The translations under genes and the position numbers were made by a program. Under the pieces are notes generated by a model. The model searched no databases. It was not told where the DNA came from and worked only from the letters and a program-made list of their open reading frames with translations. From Egerieenecus sp048201975 (lineage in GTDB: Bacteria; Bacillota; Clostridia; Christensenellales; Aristaeellaceae): a stretch of DNA of 7,765 nucleotides. Where the stretch lies: positions 1 to 7,765 of the forward strand of contig DBFBGQ010000056.1 in assembly GCA_048201975.1 (NCBI GenBank), written 5' to 3'. Shown here one piece after another: positions 1 through 5,691 of this stretch (position 1 is the stretch's first letter; the number at the start of each line of letters is the position of its first letter).

Positions 1-4
1 AAGG

Positions 5-191
5 CGCTGCTTTTCATTGCATGAAAAACAGCGGTCGCAAAGCGACTTGGCTTTTCAAAAGAAAAGCCAACCGTTCGCCGGCGGAGCCGGCTTACACGAA
101 TGAAAGTCGAAGGGGCTGCGGCCCCTCCGACGCCTCTAGGAAGTTTTTTGACAGTCTGAAAGGGGCTGTTTCCAGAAGGAAGCAGCCCCTT
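5..191. repeat. Cluster of six closely packed stem-loops, no gene
   Basis: This stretch holds nearly back-to-back inverted repeats. Arms are 5-17/21-33 (one mismatch), 34-38/42-46 (loop AAA), 47-56/61-70 (perfect 10 bp, loop AAAA), 77-82/86-91 (GCCGGC twice, loop GGA), 106-116/121-131 (one mismatch, loop TGCG) and 160-173/178-191 (14 bp, loop AGAA). The mismatches in the first and fifth become G-U pairs only in a minus-strand transcript, while the sixth has a G-U pair only in a plus-strand transcript. The reading direction is therefore mixed. It lies just past the nagB stop codon, so it may be a 3' region that ends or stabilises transcripts, or a dispersed intergenic repeat. The pairing is seen directly; the role is inference. 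Confidence 0.75.
160..191 (-). terminator. Possible nagB terminator hairpin (weak U-tract)
   Basis: This 14-bp stem with a four-base loop is the first strong hairpin after the nagB stop, about 40 bases downstream on the minus strand. On that strand the stem has one A-C mismatch and is followed only by TTTC, so it is not a textbook intrinsic terminator. On the plus strand the stem is fully paired using one G-U pair but again lacks a long U-run. It may end transcription in both directions or only protect 3' ends. Confidence 0.4.
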
Positions 192-232
192 AAATCGTTG
201 ACAACGTATTTGTTAGCTTTGCGAAAGCCGTT

Positions 233-958
233 TTAGAGCAGGGAGGCCGCCTCCCGGTCCAGCAAAAAGACGGCGTTGGGATGGTAACGCAAAATGGAGC
301 AAGGCACCTGGGGCGTGACGTTCTCCCGGACGGAGTCATGAATCGCCTGGGCCTTGTCGCTGCCAGTGGCGATGAGCACCACCTGACGGGCCCGCATGAT
401 GGCGCCGATGCCCAGGCTTACCGCCTGGCGCGGCACCTCGTCAGCGCTGCGGAAAAAGCGCGTGTTGGCTTCAATGGTGCTCTGGCTCAGCGTCACCAAA
501 TGGCAGCCGTCGATGAAGCAATCCCCCGGCTCATTGAAGCCGATGTGCCCGTTGCGGCCAATGCCCAGCAGCTGAATGTCGATGCCGCCCGCCGCCTCAA
601 TGGCCGCGTCGTACGCCTGGGAGGAGGAGGCCAGGTCCCCAGCGTTCCCGCTGGGCACATGGATGGCCTCCCGCCGCATGTTCACGTGATTGAACAGCTG
701 CTCCATCATGAAGGCGTGGTAGCTGCAGGGATGCTCCGGGGAGAGGCCCACGTACTCATCCAGGTTGTAGCTCACCGCCTGGGAAAAGTCCACCGCCCCC
801 TGCTGGTAGAGGTAAATCAGCTGTTTGTAGGTGGGAATGGGCGTGGAACCCGTGGCCAGACCCAACACGCTTTGCGGCTTGCGGGTCAGCTGCGCCGCAA
901 ACAGCGCCGCCGCTGCCTGGCCCGCCTGCGCCGCATTGTCATATACGCGAATTTCCAT
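233..958 (-). CDS. nagB: Glucosamine-6-phosphate deaminase
   Basis: NagB converts glucosamine 6-phosphate to fructose 6-phosphate and ammonia in the cytoplasm, feeding amino sugars from cell wall or chitin-like material into glycolysis. The 241-residue product shows the phosphate-binding stretch LGLATGSTP (residues 32-40), the YNLDEYVGL motif with the catalytic Asp67, and GIGRNGHIGFNEPG (132-145) with His138 and Glu143. Asn136 replaces the Asp of the E. coli enzyme, as I recall for Bacillus NagB. The protein is shorter than E. coli NagB (266 aa) and lacks its C-terminal extension, as expected of non-allosteric Gram-positive forms. The start at 958 is preferred over an in-frame ATG at 979 because GGGAGG (967-972) lies 8 bases before it. 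It has its own promoter; no nagA is adjacent in the window. Confidence 0.96.
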   Translation of the reverse strand: MEIRVYDNAAQAGQAAAALFAAQLTRKPQSVLGLATGSTPIPTYKQLIYLYQQGAVDFSQAVSYNLDEYVGLSPEHPCSYHAFMMEQLFNHVNMRREAIHVPSGNAGDLASSSQAYDAAIEAAGGIDIQLLGIGRNGHIGFNEPGDCFIDGCHLVTLSQSTIEANTRFFRSADEVPRQAVSLGIGAIMRARQVVLIATGSDKAQAIHDSVRENVTPQVPCSILRYHPNAVFLLDREAASLL

Positions 959-966
959 GTGAGACG

Positions 967-972
967 CCTCCC
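967..972 (-). promoter_or_regulatory. Ribosome binding site of nagB
   Basis: On the minus strand this reads GGGAGG, 8 bases before the ATG at 958. It lies inside the short extension that would be coded if the ATG at 979 were used, so it fixes the start at 958. Confidence 0.8.
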
Positions 973-987
973 TGCGCATTTGTCAGT

Positions 988-999
988 CGTATGGATACA
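988..999 (-). promoter_or_regulatory. GTAT-N2-ATAC palindrome in the nagB leader
   Basis: The minus strand reads TGTATCCATACG, a GTAT/ATAC inverted repeat like the one at the nagB start site (1055-1067). It lies in the untranslated leader, about 16 bases before the Shine-Dalgarno site. A related, less perfect element (CGTATATCATAG) lies at 1026-1037. It may be a second operator half of a repression loop; this is inferred from sequence similarity only. Confidence 0.4.
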
Positions 1000-1003
1000 T
1001 CTT

Positions 1004-1047
1004 GGAAATGTACTCCGCATATTTTCTATGATATACGGACATTTTCC
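1004..1047 (-). promoter_or_regulatory. Long hairpin in the nagB 5' leader
   Basis: Two stacked stems are visible: 1015-1022 pairs with 1031-1038 (8 bp, loop 1023-1030), and 1004-1011 pairs with 1039-1047 (8 bp with a one-base bulge). A three-base bulge, 1012-1014, separates them on one side. The pair at 1018/1035 is a mismatch on the plus strand but G-U in the minus-strand transcript, which fits an RNA structure in the nagB message. It is AU-rich and has no U-tract, so it is more likely a stability or regulatory element than a terminator. It does not resemble the glmS ribozyme. Confidence 0.55.
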
Positions 1048-1054
1048 AGAAACT

Positions 1055-1067
1055 TGTATTACATACA
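1055..1067 (-). promoter_or_regulatory. Operator-like palindrome over the nagB start site
   Basis: The minus strand reads TGTATGTAATACA, an inverted repeat TGTAT-N3-ATACA. It begins at the last base of the -10 box and covers the expected transcription start near 1060, a typical place for a repressor to block initiation. GTAT/ATAC palindromes are common targets of GntR-family regulators, which often control amino-sugar genes. No regulator gene lies in the window, so the protein is unknown. Confidence 0.55.
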
Positions 1068-1096
1068 TTATAGGCTTTGACGCGCCGGTTTGTCAA
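1067..1096 (-). promoter_or_regulatory. nagB promoter, perfect sigma-A boxes
   Basis: On the minus strand a perfect -35 box TTGACA (1096-1091) is followed after 18 bases by a perfect -10 box TATAAT (1072-1067). Expected start is near 1060, giving a leader of about 100 bases. It begins only about 25 bases after the ppk terminator, so nagB is transcribed independently of ppk. Confidence 0.88.
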
Positions 1097-1120
1097 GCCC
1101 TGGGGCAGCTTTGCACGGGC

Positions 1121-1155
1121 AAAAAAAGTCAGAGGGGAAAGGGCATCCCTCTGAC
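1121..1155 (-). terminator. Intrinsic terminator of ppk
   Basis: A perfect 9-bp stem (1128-1136 with 1147-1155, arms GTCAGAGGG/CCCTCTGAC) with a 10-base loop is followed on the minus strand by seven Us (1127-1121). It lies 37 bases after the ppk stop codon and insulates the nagB promoter just beyond it. Confidence 0.92.
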
Positions 1156-1191
1156 AAAGGCCCATGGTGCTTTGGAAGCTGCGGGGAGCGC

Positions 1192-3249
1192 TCAGCGGCT
1201 TTCCGCGGCGCGGTCGTAGGCCAGCTGATACAGTGCCTCCTGGGCGTTCACCGGTTCGCCCTCCGCCTTGACCCGGGGATAGGAGCCGTCGCTTTGCAGC
1301 TCCCGGGCTTGGGTGTTGTCCTGGAGCAGCAGGTCGAAGAGCTGGTTGAGCTGGGCGCGCAGGTCGGGGTCCGTCACGGGCGCGCCCACCTCCACCCGGC
1401 GCAGGGTGTTGCGGGTCATCAGGTCGGCGGAGGCGATGTACAGCTTCTGCCTCTCCCCCCGGCCAAACATATAGATGCGGGAGTGCTCCAGGAAGCGCCC
1501 CACGATGCTGATCACCCGGATGTTCTCCGTCATGCCGGGAACGCCTGGCAGCAGGCAGCAGATGCCCCGGACCACCATGTCGATCTTCACCCCCGCCTGG
1601 GAGGCGGCGATGAGCCGGTCGATAATCCGCTTGTCCGTCAGGGAATTGATCTTGATGCCGATGTAGGCATCCTCTCCCGCCCGGGCCCGGTCCATTTCCT
1701 GGTCGATCATGTCCAGCACGCGGTTTTGCAGGCAGTGGGGGGCCACCAGCAGCTCGCCGCTCTCGTGGATGGTTTCCCCCTTGGCCAGGGCCTGGAAAAT
1801 GGCGGACGCCTCCAGGCCGATTTCCTGGCGGTGGGTCATCATGGACAGGTCCGTATAGAGCCGGGCGGTCTTTTCATTATAGTTGCCCGTGCCGATCTGG
1901 GTGAAATACTCCACTTCCTCCCCGTCCATGCGGGTGATCAGGCACAGCTTGGAGTGGACCTTGTAGCCGTTGAGGCCGTAGATCACGTTGCAGCCGGCGC
2001 GCTCCAGGCGGCGGGACCACTCAATGTTGTTCTCCTCGTCAAAGCGGGCCTTGAGCTCCACCAGCACCAGCACGTCCTTGCCGTTTTCTGCGGCCTCGAT
2101 CAGGGCCGCCACCACCTCGCTCTGCCGGGCCACCCGGTACAGGGTCATTTTGATGGAGACCACCTTGTCGTCTGTGGCGGCCTCCCGGAGCATGGTCAGG
2201 AAGGGCTTCATGCTGTCGAAGGGATAGGCCAGGAGCTTGTCCTTTTGCCGGATCTGGGGCAGAATCGGCTCTCCCTGGACAAACTGGGGCGAGCGCTGGG
2301 GGAAGCGCTTGGGGTAGAACAGCTCCGACCGCTGGCGCAGCACATCCTGGATCTGAAACAGGAAGCTCAGGTCCAGGGGGGAGGTATAGCGGAACACGGC
2401 GTCCCGGCTCACGTCCATAAACTTGCACAGCTCTTCCACCATATCCCCGCCCAGGGCCCGGGACATTTCCAGGCGGATGGGCGCCAGGCGCCGCCGGCGC
2501 TTGATCAGGTCCGCCATGAATTCCCGATAGTCCAGGTCGTCGTCGTACAGGGCGTCGGCGTCGATGTCCGCGTTGCGGGTGGCGCGGATCAGGGACTTCT
2601 CCCCCACGGTATAGCCCTTGAAGGCCTTGGGGATGAAGTGGAGGATCAGCTCCTCGGAGAGCATGTAGGTTTTCTCCTCCCCCTGGGCCACCTGAATCAG
2701 CCGCGGGAAAACCCCCGCGCCGCAGGAGATCAGCCCCAGCTTGCGCTTGCCGTTTTTCTTTTGCAGGGACACCGCGGCAAAGATTTCCTTGTTGCGCATG
2801 AAGGGGAAGGGCTGGCGCTTGTCCACAATCACCGGGGAGAGCAGCGGCGCGATGTGGGAGTCGAAATAGCGCTCCAGGTGCGCGCTCTCCTCCGGGGTAA
2901 TTTTGCGGAAGTTCACCAGGCGCACGCCCTCCTGCTCCAGGCGGCTCATCAGCAGCTGATAGACCTCGTCCTTGCGGCGGTTCAGCTCCCGGGCCTGGGC
3001 CAGAATGGCCTCCAGCTGCTGGCCGGGGGTCATTTGGGTTTTGTTTTCCCGGTAGTTTTCGTCCACGGACATCTGGTCGATGAGGGACCCCACCCGGACC
3101 ATGAAAAATTCATCCAGATTGCTCTGGAAAATCGACACAAAGCTCAGCCGTTCGCACAGGGGCAGGTCCTCCCGCTCCGCTTCCTCCAGCACGCGCTCGT
3201 TGAATTTTAACCAGGAGAGCTCCCGGTTTCGATAGACGGTGTTTCCCAC
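1192..3249 (-). CDS. ppk: Polyphosphate kinase 1
   Basis: PPK1 reversibly moves the terminal phosphate of ATP onto inorganic polyphosphate, a store of phosphate and energy linked to stress survival. The 685-residue product matches the usual length (E. coli 688). Seen in order: the N-terminal motif RNRELSWLKFNERVLEEA (about residues 7-24), SNLDEFF with the nucleotide-contacting Asn44, the C1 region with KMTLYR (Arg372) and LKARFDE (Arg402), GYKVHSKLCLI with His432 (the autophosphorylated histidine, E. coli His435), and HSRIY with the second histidine His589 (E. coli His592). All key residues are present. The start codon is GTG; an in-frame TGA two codons upstream excludes a longer form, and GAGG at 3260-3263 lies 10 bases ahead. 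It stands alone with its own terminator. Its promoter is not obvious in the divergent region. Confidence 0.97.
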   Translation of the reverse strand: MGNTVYRNRELSWLKFNERVLEEAEREDLPLCERLSFVSIFQSNLDEFFMVRVGSLIDQMSVDENYRENKTQMTPGQQLEAILAQARELNRRKDEVYQLLMSRLEQEGVRLVNFRKITPEESAHLERYFDSHIAPLLSPVIVDKRQPFPFMRNKEIFAAVSLQKKNGKRKLGLISCGAGVFPRLIQVAQGEEKTYMLSEELILHFIPKAFKGYTVGEKSLIRATRNADIDADALYDDDLDYREFMADLIKRRRRLAPIRLEMSRALGGDMVEELCKFMDVSRDAVFRYTSPLDLSFLFQIQDVLRQRSELFYPKRFPQRSPQFVQGEPILPQIRQKDKLLAYPFDSMKPFLTMLREAATDDKVVSIKMTLYRVARQSEVVAALIEAAENGKDVLVLVELKARFDEENNIEWSRRLERAGCNVIYGLNGYKVHSKLCLITRMDGEEVEYFTQIGTGNYNEKTARLYTDLSMMTHRQEIGLEASAIFQALAKGETIHESGELLVAPHCLQNRVLDMIDQEMDRARAGEDAYIGIKINSLTDKRIIDRLIAASQAGVKIDMVVRGICCLLPGVPGMTENIRVISIVGRFLEHSRIYMFGRGERQKLYIASADLMTRNTLRRVEVGAPVTDPDLRAQLNQLFDLLLQDNTQARELQSDGSYPRVKAEGEPVNAQEALYQLAYDRAAESR

Positions 3250-3419
3250 AGAAGATCATCCTCGTTTCCCCGCCGGAAGAAGGGACAGGACCCGGCGGTT
3301 TCCTGCATTTGTGTATTCATTCGCCGCGGATCGGGATTTTCCCTTCCAACGCCATGCGGTGCAAAGGGGAACGCCGCGTAAATTTTCCTTCAACTTTTTT
3401 CTGCGCCGGGAGGAAGCTG
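3250..3419. other. Divergent intergenic region, ppk / M28 peptidase
   Basis: This is the non-coding part between the ppk start and the peptidase promoter. On the ppk side a 7-bp hairpin (3270-3276 with 3292-3298, CCGCCGG/CCGGCGG) sits just ahead of the ppk ribosome binding site. A small palindrome, GGGA-N3-TCCC, lies at 3333-3343. No confident ppk promoter was found. A weak candidate is the minus-strand complement of the peptidase -10 box, whose sequence is close to self-complementary, so both genes might start from overlapping boxes. Confidence 0.45.
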
Positions 3420-3428
3420 TGCTATAAT
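3420..3428 (+). promoter_or_regulatory. Extended -10 promoter of the M28 peptidase gene
   Basis: TGCTATAAT is a perfect -10 hexamer (3423-3428) preceded by the TG of an extended -10 element. No good -35 box is present at the right distance (the area near 3397-3402 is T-rich), as expected for extended -10 promoters. The predicted start is near 3435, giving a short leader of about 30 bases. Confidence 0.75.
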
Positions 3429-3448
3429 CAATCCATACGCAACGCAAC

Positions 3449-3456
3449 AAGGAGGT
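3449..3456 (+). promoter_or_regulatory. Ribosome binding site of the M28 peptidase
   Basis: AAGGAGGT is a near-complete anti-16S match. It lies 9 bases before the ATG at 3466 but only 3 bases before an in-frame TTG at 3460, so the ATG is the start. Confidence 0.85.
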
Positions 3457-3465
3457 CGTTTGAGG

Positions 3466-4737
3466 ATGAACGTATCGGCGCATCGGGCGTTTGGGTTATT
3501 GCGGGAGCTGGGGCATGAGCGCGTCAGCGGCTCGGCGGAGGAGCGCGCCGCGGCGGAGCGGCTGCTGGCGGAGGCGCAGGCCGCGGGGGTCAGCGCGCAC
3601 ATCGAGGAATTTTCCGTGCCCTGCGGGCGGGTGCGGCACGCCAGGCTGAAGGTCACCGCCCCCTATGAAAAGGAATACCAGGTCACCGGCTACGAACGCG
3701 CGCGTTCCACCCCCGCCGAGGGGCTGGACGGGGAGTTCTACTATGCCGAGGACCTGCTGCCGGCGCATTTGCAGCGGGCGGCGGGCAAGGTTGTGCTGAT
3801 GAACGGCCGCCTGCGCCGCAAGGACTACGAGGCGCTCCAAAAGGCCGGCGCGGCGGCGATCCTGACATTTTCGGGCACCACCCTGGACCGCCCGAGCGAA
3901 ACGGACTGCGACATCCGCAAGCTGCGGGAGACGCTCACCGAGCCCTTTGGAGACGCGGTGGCCATGAACCTGCGGGCTGCGGACGCGGCGGAAATGGTCC
4001 GCCGGGGGGCGAGGACCGTACACCTGGAGCTGGAGGGCGAATGCTACGACGGCGTGAGCCAGAACGTCTGCGCGGTGATCCAGGGCACGGAGCGGCCCCA
4101 GGAGATCATCTCCCTGGGCGCGCACTACGACAGCGTGTATTTCTCCTCCGGCGTGTACGACAACCTCTCCGGCAGCGTGATTCTGCTGGAGCTGCTCCGG
4201 TACTTCGCCGCGAATCCGCCCCGGCGGACGCTGAAATTCAACTGGTTCGGCTCCGAGGAGCAGGGGCTGCTGGGCAGCAAAGCCTGGACCGCCGCCCATG
4301 CCGACGAATTGGACAGGCACCTGCTGATGATCAACCTGGACGTGGCGGGCGCCACGCTGGGGCACAACAGCGCCCCGGTGCTGGCCACCCCTGCCGCCAC
4401 CGCCTATGTGGACGGCCTGATGCGGGAGCTGGGCGTGGCCTGCCAGGTGAAGTCGGACATCTACTCCAGCGACTGCATCCCCTTTGCGGACCATGGGGTG
4501 CCCGCGGTGAACCTGTGCCGCTTCGGCGCTTCCGGCGCCAATTACATCCATGACCGCCGGGACAGCCTCAAAAGCGGTTACCTGGACGAGCGCGCCCTGG
4601 ATATCACCCTGCGCCAGGCGCTGTTCCTCACTCGCCGGGTCACGGAGGCGGAGGTTTTCCCCATTGCCCGGGAAATCAGCGACGAGATCCGTCAAAAGGT
4701 GGACGAATACCTCTTCCGCAAGGAAGACAAGGCGTGA
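3466..4737 (+). CDS. M28-family zinc metallopeptidase (aminopeptidase-like)
   Basis: The 423-residue product carries the full two-zinc site of peptidase family M28: GAHYDS with His220, GVYDNLSG with the bridging Asp232, SEEQGLLGS with the catalytic base Glu264 and ligand Glu265, INLDVAG with Asp292, and YIHDRRDS with His362. Members remove N-terminal residues from peptides or proteins. The N-terminal third (about residues 80-150, with GKVVLMNG and AGAAAILTFSG) looks like the PA-type lid domain often joined to M28 enzymes. No signal peptide or membrane segment is seen: the N-terminus is polar and helical, so it is probably cytoplasmic, unlike many secreted relatives. It stands alone, with an extended -10 promoter before it and tandem terminators after it. 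Substrate cannot be told from sequence. Confidence 0.93.
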   Translation: MNVSAHRAFGLLRELGHERVSGSAEERAAAERLLAEAQAAGVSAHIEEFSVPCGRVRHARLKVTAPYEKEYQVTGYERARSTPAEGLDGEFYYAEDLLPAHLQRAAGKVVLMNGRLRRKDYEALQKAGAAAILTFSGTTLDRPSETDCDIRKLRETLTEPFGDAVAMNLRAADAAEMVRRGARTVHLELEGECYDGVSQNVCAVIQGTERPQEIISLGAHYDSVYFSSGVYDNLSGSVILLELLRYFAANPPRRTLKFNWFGSEEQGLLGSKAWTAAHADELDRHLLMINLDVAGATLGHNSAPVLATPAATAYVDGLMRELGVACQVKSDIYSSDCIPFADHGVPAVNLCRFGASGANYIHDRRDSLKSGYLDERALDITLRQALFLTRRVTEAEVFPIAREISDEIRQKVDEYLFRKEDKA

Positions 4738-4749
4738 TCCTTCCAAGCA

Positions 4750-4798
4750 GCTCGCGCCGTCGGAGCTTCGGCCCCGGCGGCGCGAGCCTGGTTTTTTT
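4750..4798 (+). terminator. Intrinsic terminator 1 after the M28 peptidase gene
   Basis: A strong GC-rich stem of about 14 bp (4750-4763 with 4774-4787; outer arms GCTCGCGCC/GGCGCGAGC) with a 10-base loop is followed by CTGG and seven Us (4792-4798). It begins 12 bases after the stop codon. Confidence 0.9.
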
Positions 4799-4803
4799 GA
4801 CAG

Positions 4804-4846
4804 TTTCCAGCGCTTTTCCTTTTTTCTGGAAAGGCGCCGTTTTTTT
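4804..4846 (+). terminator. Intrinsic terminator 2, with a competing hairpin
   Basis: A second stem (4810-4819 with 4828-4837, 10 bp including one G-U pair, T-rich 8-base loop) is followed by CG and seven Us (4840-4846). The bases TTTCCAG at 4804-4810 can instead pair with CTGGAAA at 4826-4832, which would break this terminator. The element could simply back up terminator 1, or act as an attenuator before the cluster starting at 4916, for which I see no clear promoter. Confidence 0.7.
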
Positions 4847-4915
4847 GTTCCCGGAAATTACCCTCATTGCGCTCCTTGCGCCGGGGCATGCTGAAAAAAC
4901 GAAAGGAGGATGCGC

Positions 4916-5062
4916 ATGAGCAAAAAGAAACGTCCGCCCAAGGTGGTGGAAGACATGCTGGCGATCAGCCAGGAAAAGCACGCCACCGACGTGCTGGGGA
5001 GCTGGACCGGCGTGCCCTGGAACCCCGAGGAATCCCCCGTGCAGGACGCCGACGATCTGTGA
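4916..5062 (+). CDS. 48-aa small acidic-tailed protein, first of four-gene cluster
   Basis: This short frame is supported by a strong ribosome binding site, AGGAGG (4904-4909), 6 bases before the ATG, and by tight spacing (16 bases) to the next gene. The product has a basic N-terminus (MSKKKRPPK), a central helical part (about residues 10-24), then GSWTGVPWNP (29-38) and an acidic C-terminal tail ending PVQDADDL. It is soluble, with no signal peptide, membrane segment or cysteines. From memory, small clostridial proteins with a GS(Y/W)TG-P ... PVQDADDL pattern recur, but no function is known to me and I could not search. Its place before a PRC-barrel gene suggests a role with that protein, which is inference. 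Confidence 0.8.
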   Translation: MSKKKRPPKVVEDMLAISQEKHATDVLGSWTGVPWNPEESPVQDADDL

Positions 5063-5078
5063 GCAGGGAGGCGGCGCC

Positions 5079-5543
5079 ATGGTACGTTTGGGGAGCGTGA
5101 CCGGCCTGCCGGTGGTGTACGCGGGGCGGATGCTGGGCCGGGTGGAGCAGTCGGTTTTGACGCCAAGTGGGAGAAGTTTGCGCGGGATGGTCATTCGCAA
5201 GGGCATGGGTGGAGCGAAGTGGCTAGAAAATGATCAAATTTTGGTCATTGGTGGAGTTTCTGTGCTTGCCAAGGGGCCTGCGGGCAAACTGCCCAAGGAT
5301 GCGGACTTTGCCCTGACCAGCGTCAAGGATGCTTCCGGCCTGCGCCTGGGCCGGGTGACGGACGTGTTTCTCAACCCGGAGACCCGGCGGGTCAACGCCC
5401 TGGAGGTCAGCCTGGGCATGGTGGAGGAACTGCGCCACGGCCGGTCGCTGATCCGGGATTTCGTGGTGCAGCCCGTCCCCCGGGAGCCGGGGCAGGTGCT
5501 GGTGCCCTGCGGCTTTGTGCTGGAAGCGGAGCGGAGGAGGTGA
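5079..5543 (+). CDS. PRC-barrel domain protein, two barrels
   Basis: The 154-residue product appears to contain two PRC-barrel units, small beta-barrel modules that bind partners in RNA processing (RimM), photosynthesis and envelope proteins. The first spans about residues 1-66 (GRMLGRVEQSVLTPSGRSLRG followed by a hydrophobic ILVIGGVSVL strand), and the second about 80-150 (VKDASGLRLGRVTDVFLNP followed by VNALEVS). No membrane segment or signal is visible, so it is likely cytoplasmic. GGGAGG at 5066-5071 lies 7 bases before the ATG. Its last codons, AGG AGG TGA, double as the ribosome binding site of the next gene. The part coding for residues 27-66 is clearly poorer in GC and uses rarer codons (AGA, CTA, CAA, AGT) than the rest. 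Similar proteins next to AI-2E family transporters occur in Clostridia, as I recall, but the function is undefined. Confidence 0.85.
   Translation: MVRLGSVTGLPVVYAGRMLGRVEQSVLTPSGRSLRGMVIRKGMGGAKWLENDQILVIGGVSVLAKGPAGKLPKDADFALTSVKDASGLRLGRVTDVFLNPETRRVNALEVSLGMVEELRHGRSLIRDFVVQPVPREPGQVLVPCGFVLEAERRR
5533..5540 (+). promoter_or_regulatory. Ribosome binding site inside the end of the PRC-barrel gene
   Basis: GGAGGAGG, made by the last Arg codons of the PRC-barrel gene, lies 8 bases before the ATG at 5549. The arrangement points to coupled translation of the two genes. Confidence 0.75.
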
Positions 5544-5548
5544 AAGGG

Positions 5549-5686
5549 ATGACCAAGTTCATTGTGGGCAGCGCCATGGGGCTGATGATGGGCGCTGGGC
5601 TGATGATGATGCCCGGCGCGCGCAAGCTCCAGCGGAGCATGACCAAGGAAGTCGGCAAGATGAAGCGTCAGCTTCGGCGGATGTGA
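5549..5686 (+). CDS. 45-aa methionine-rich single-helix membrane peptide
   Basis: This small gene starts 5 bases after the PRC-barrel stop and uses a ribosome binding site within that gene. The product has one likely membrane helix (about residues 3-22, rich in Gly, Met and Leu) followed by a strongly basic tail (residues 25-44, ten Lys/Arg). It would sit in the inner membrane with the basic tail probably inside, by the positive-inside rule. Ten of 45 residues are Met. The layout resembles small YtxH-like proteins (Gly-rich helix plus charged tail), but it is too short to assign. There is no signal-cleavage site, so it is probably anchored. Its tight placement between a PRC-barrel gene and a multi-pass transporter-like gene suggests a joint role. 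Confidence 0.8.
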   Translation: MTKFIVGSAMGLMMGAGLMMMPGARKLQRSMTKEVGKMKRQLRRM

Positions 5687-5691
5687 TCTTT

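Noticed and set aside
1..232. CRISPR array or tRNA gene at the left edge
   Set aside because: The hairpins differ in sequence and spacing, with no regular repeat-spacer pattern, and no cloverleaf with T-loop consensus could be found.
21..236. 71-codon frame across the stem-loop cluster
   Set aside because: No ribosome binding site, its sequence is made of inverted repeats, and its composition is not protein-like.
959..1066. glmS ribozyme or known riboswitch in the nagB leader
   Set aside because: The leader is only about 100 bases with one long hairpin. I do not see the glmS ribozyme core or any familiar riboswitch pattern.
281..1219. 312-codon plus-strand frame opposite nagB
   Set aside because: Antisense to a clear nagB and running through its promoter and the ppk terminator; no protein-like motifs.
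1090..3210. Very long plus-strand open frame (706 codons) opposite ppk
   Set aside because: It is antisense to a gene with every PPK1 catalytic residue. The predicted protein is His/Gln/Val-rich without recognisable domains, and GC-rich coding DNA commonly leaves such stop-free antisense frames.
3496..4746. 416-codon minus-strand frame opposite the M28 peptidase gene
   Set aside because: Same reason: antisense shadow of a GC-rich gene, no ribosome binding site and no domain pattern.
4734..4919. Frame of 61 codons across the two terminators
   Set aside because: It is built from the terminator hairpins and T-tracts and overlaps the ribosome binding site of the 48-aa gene.
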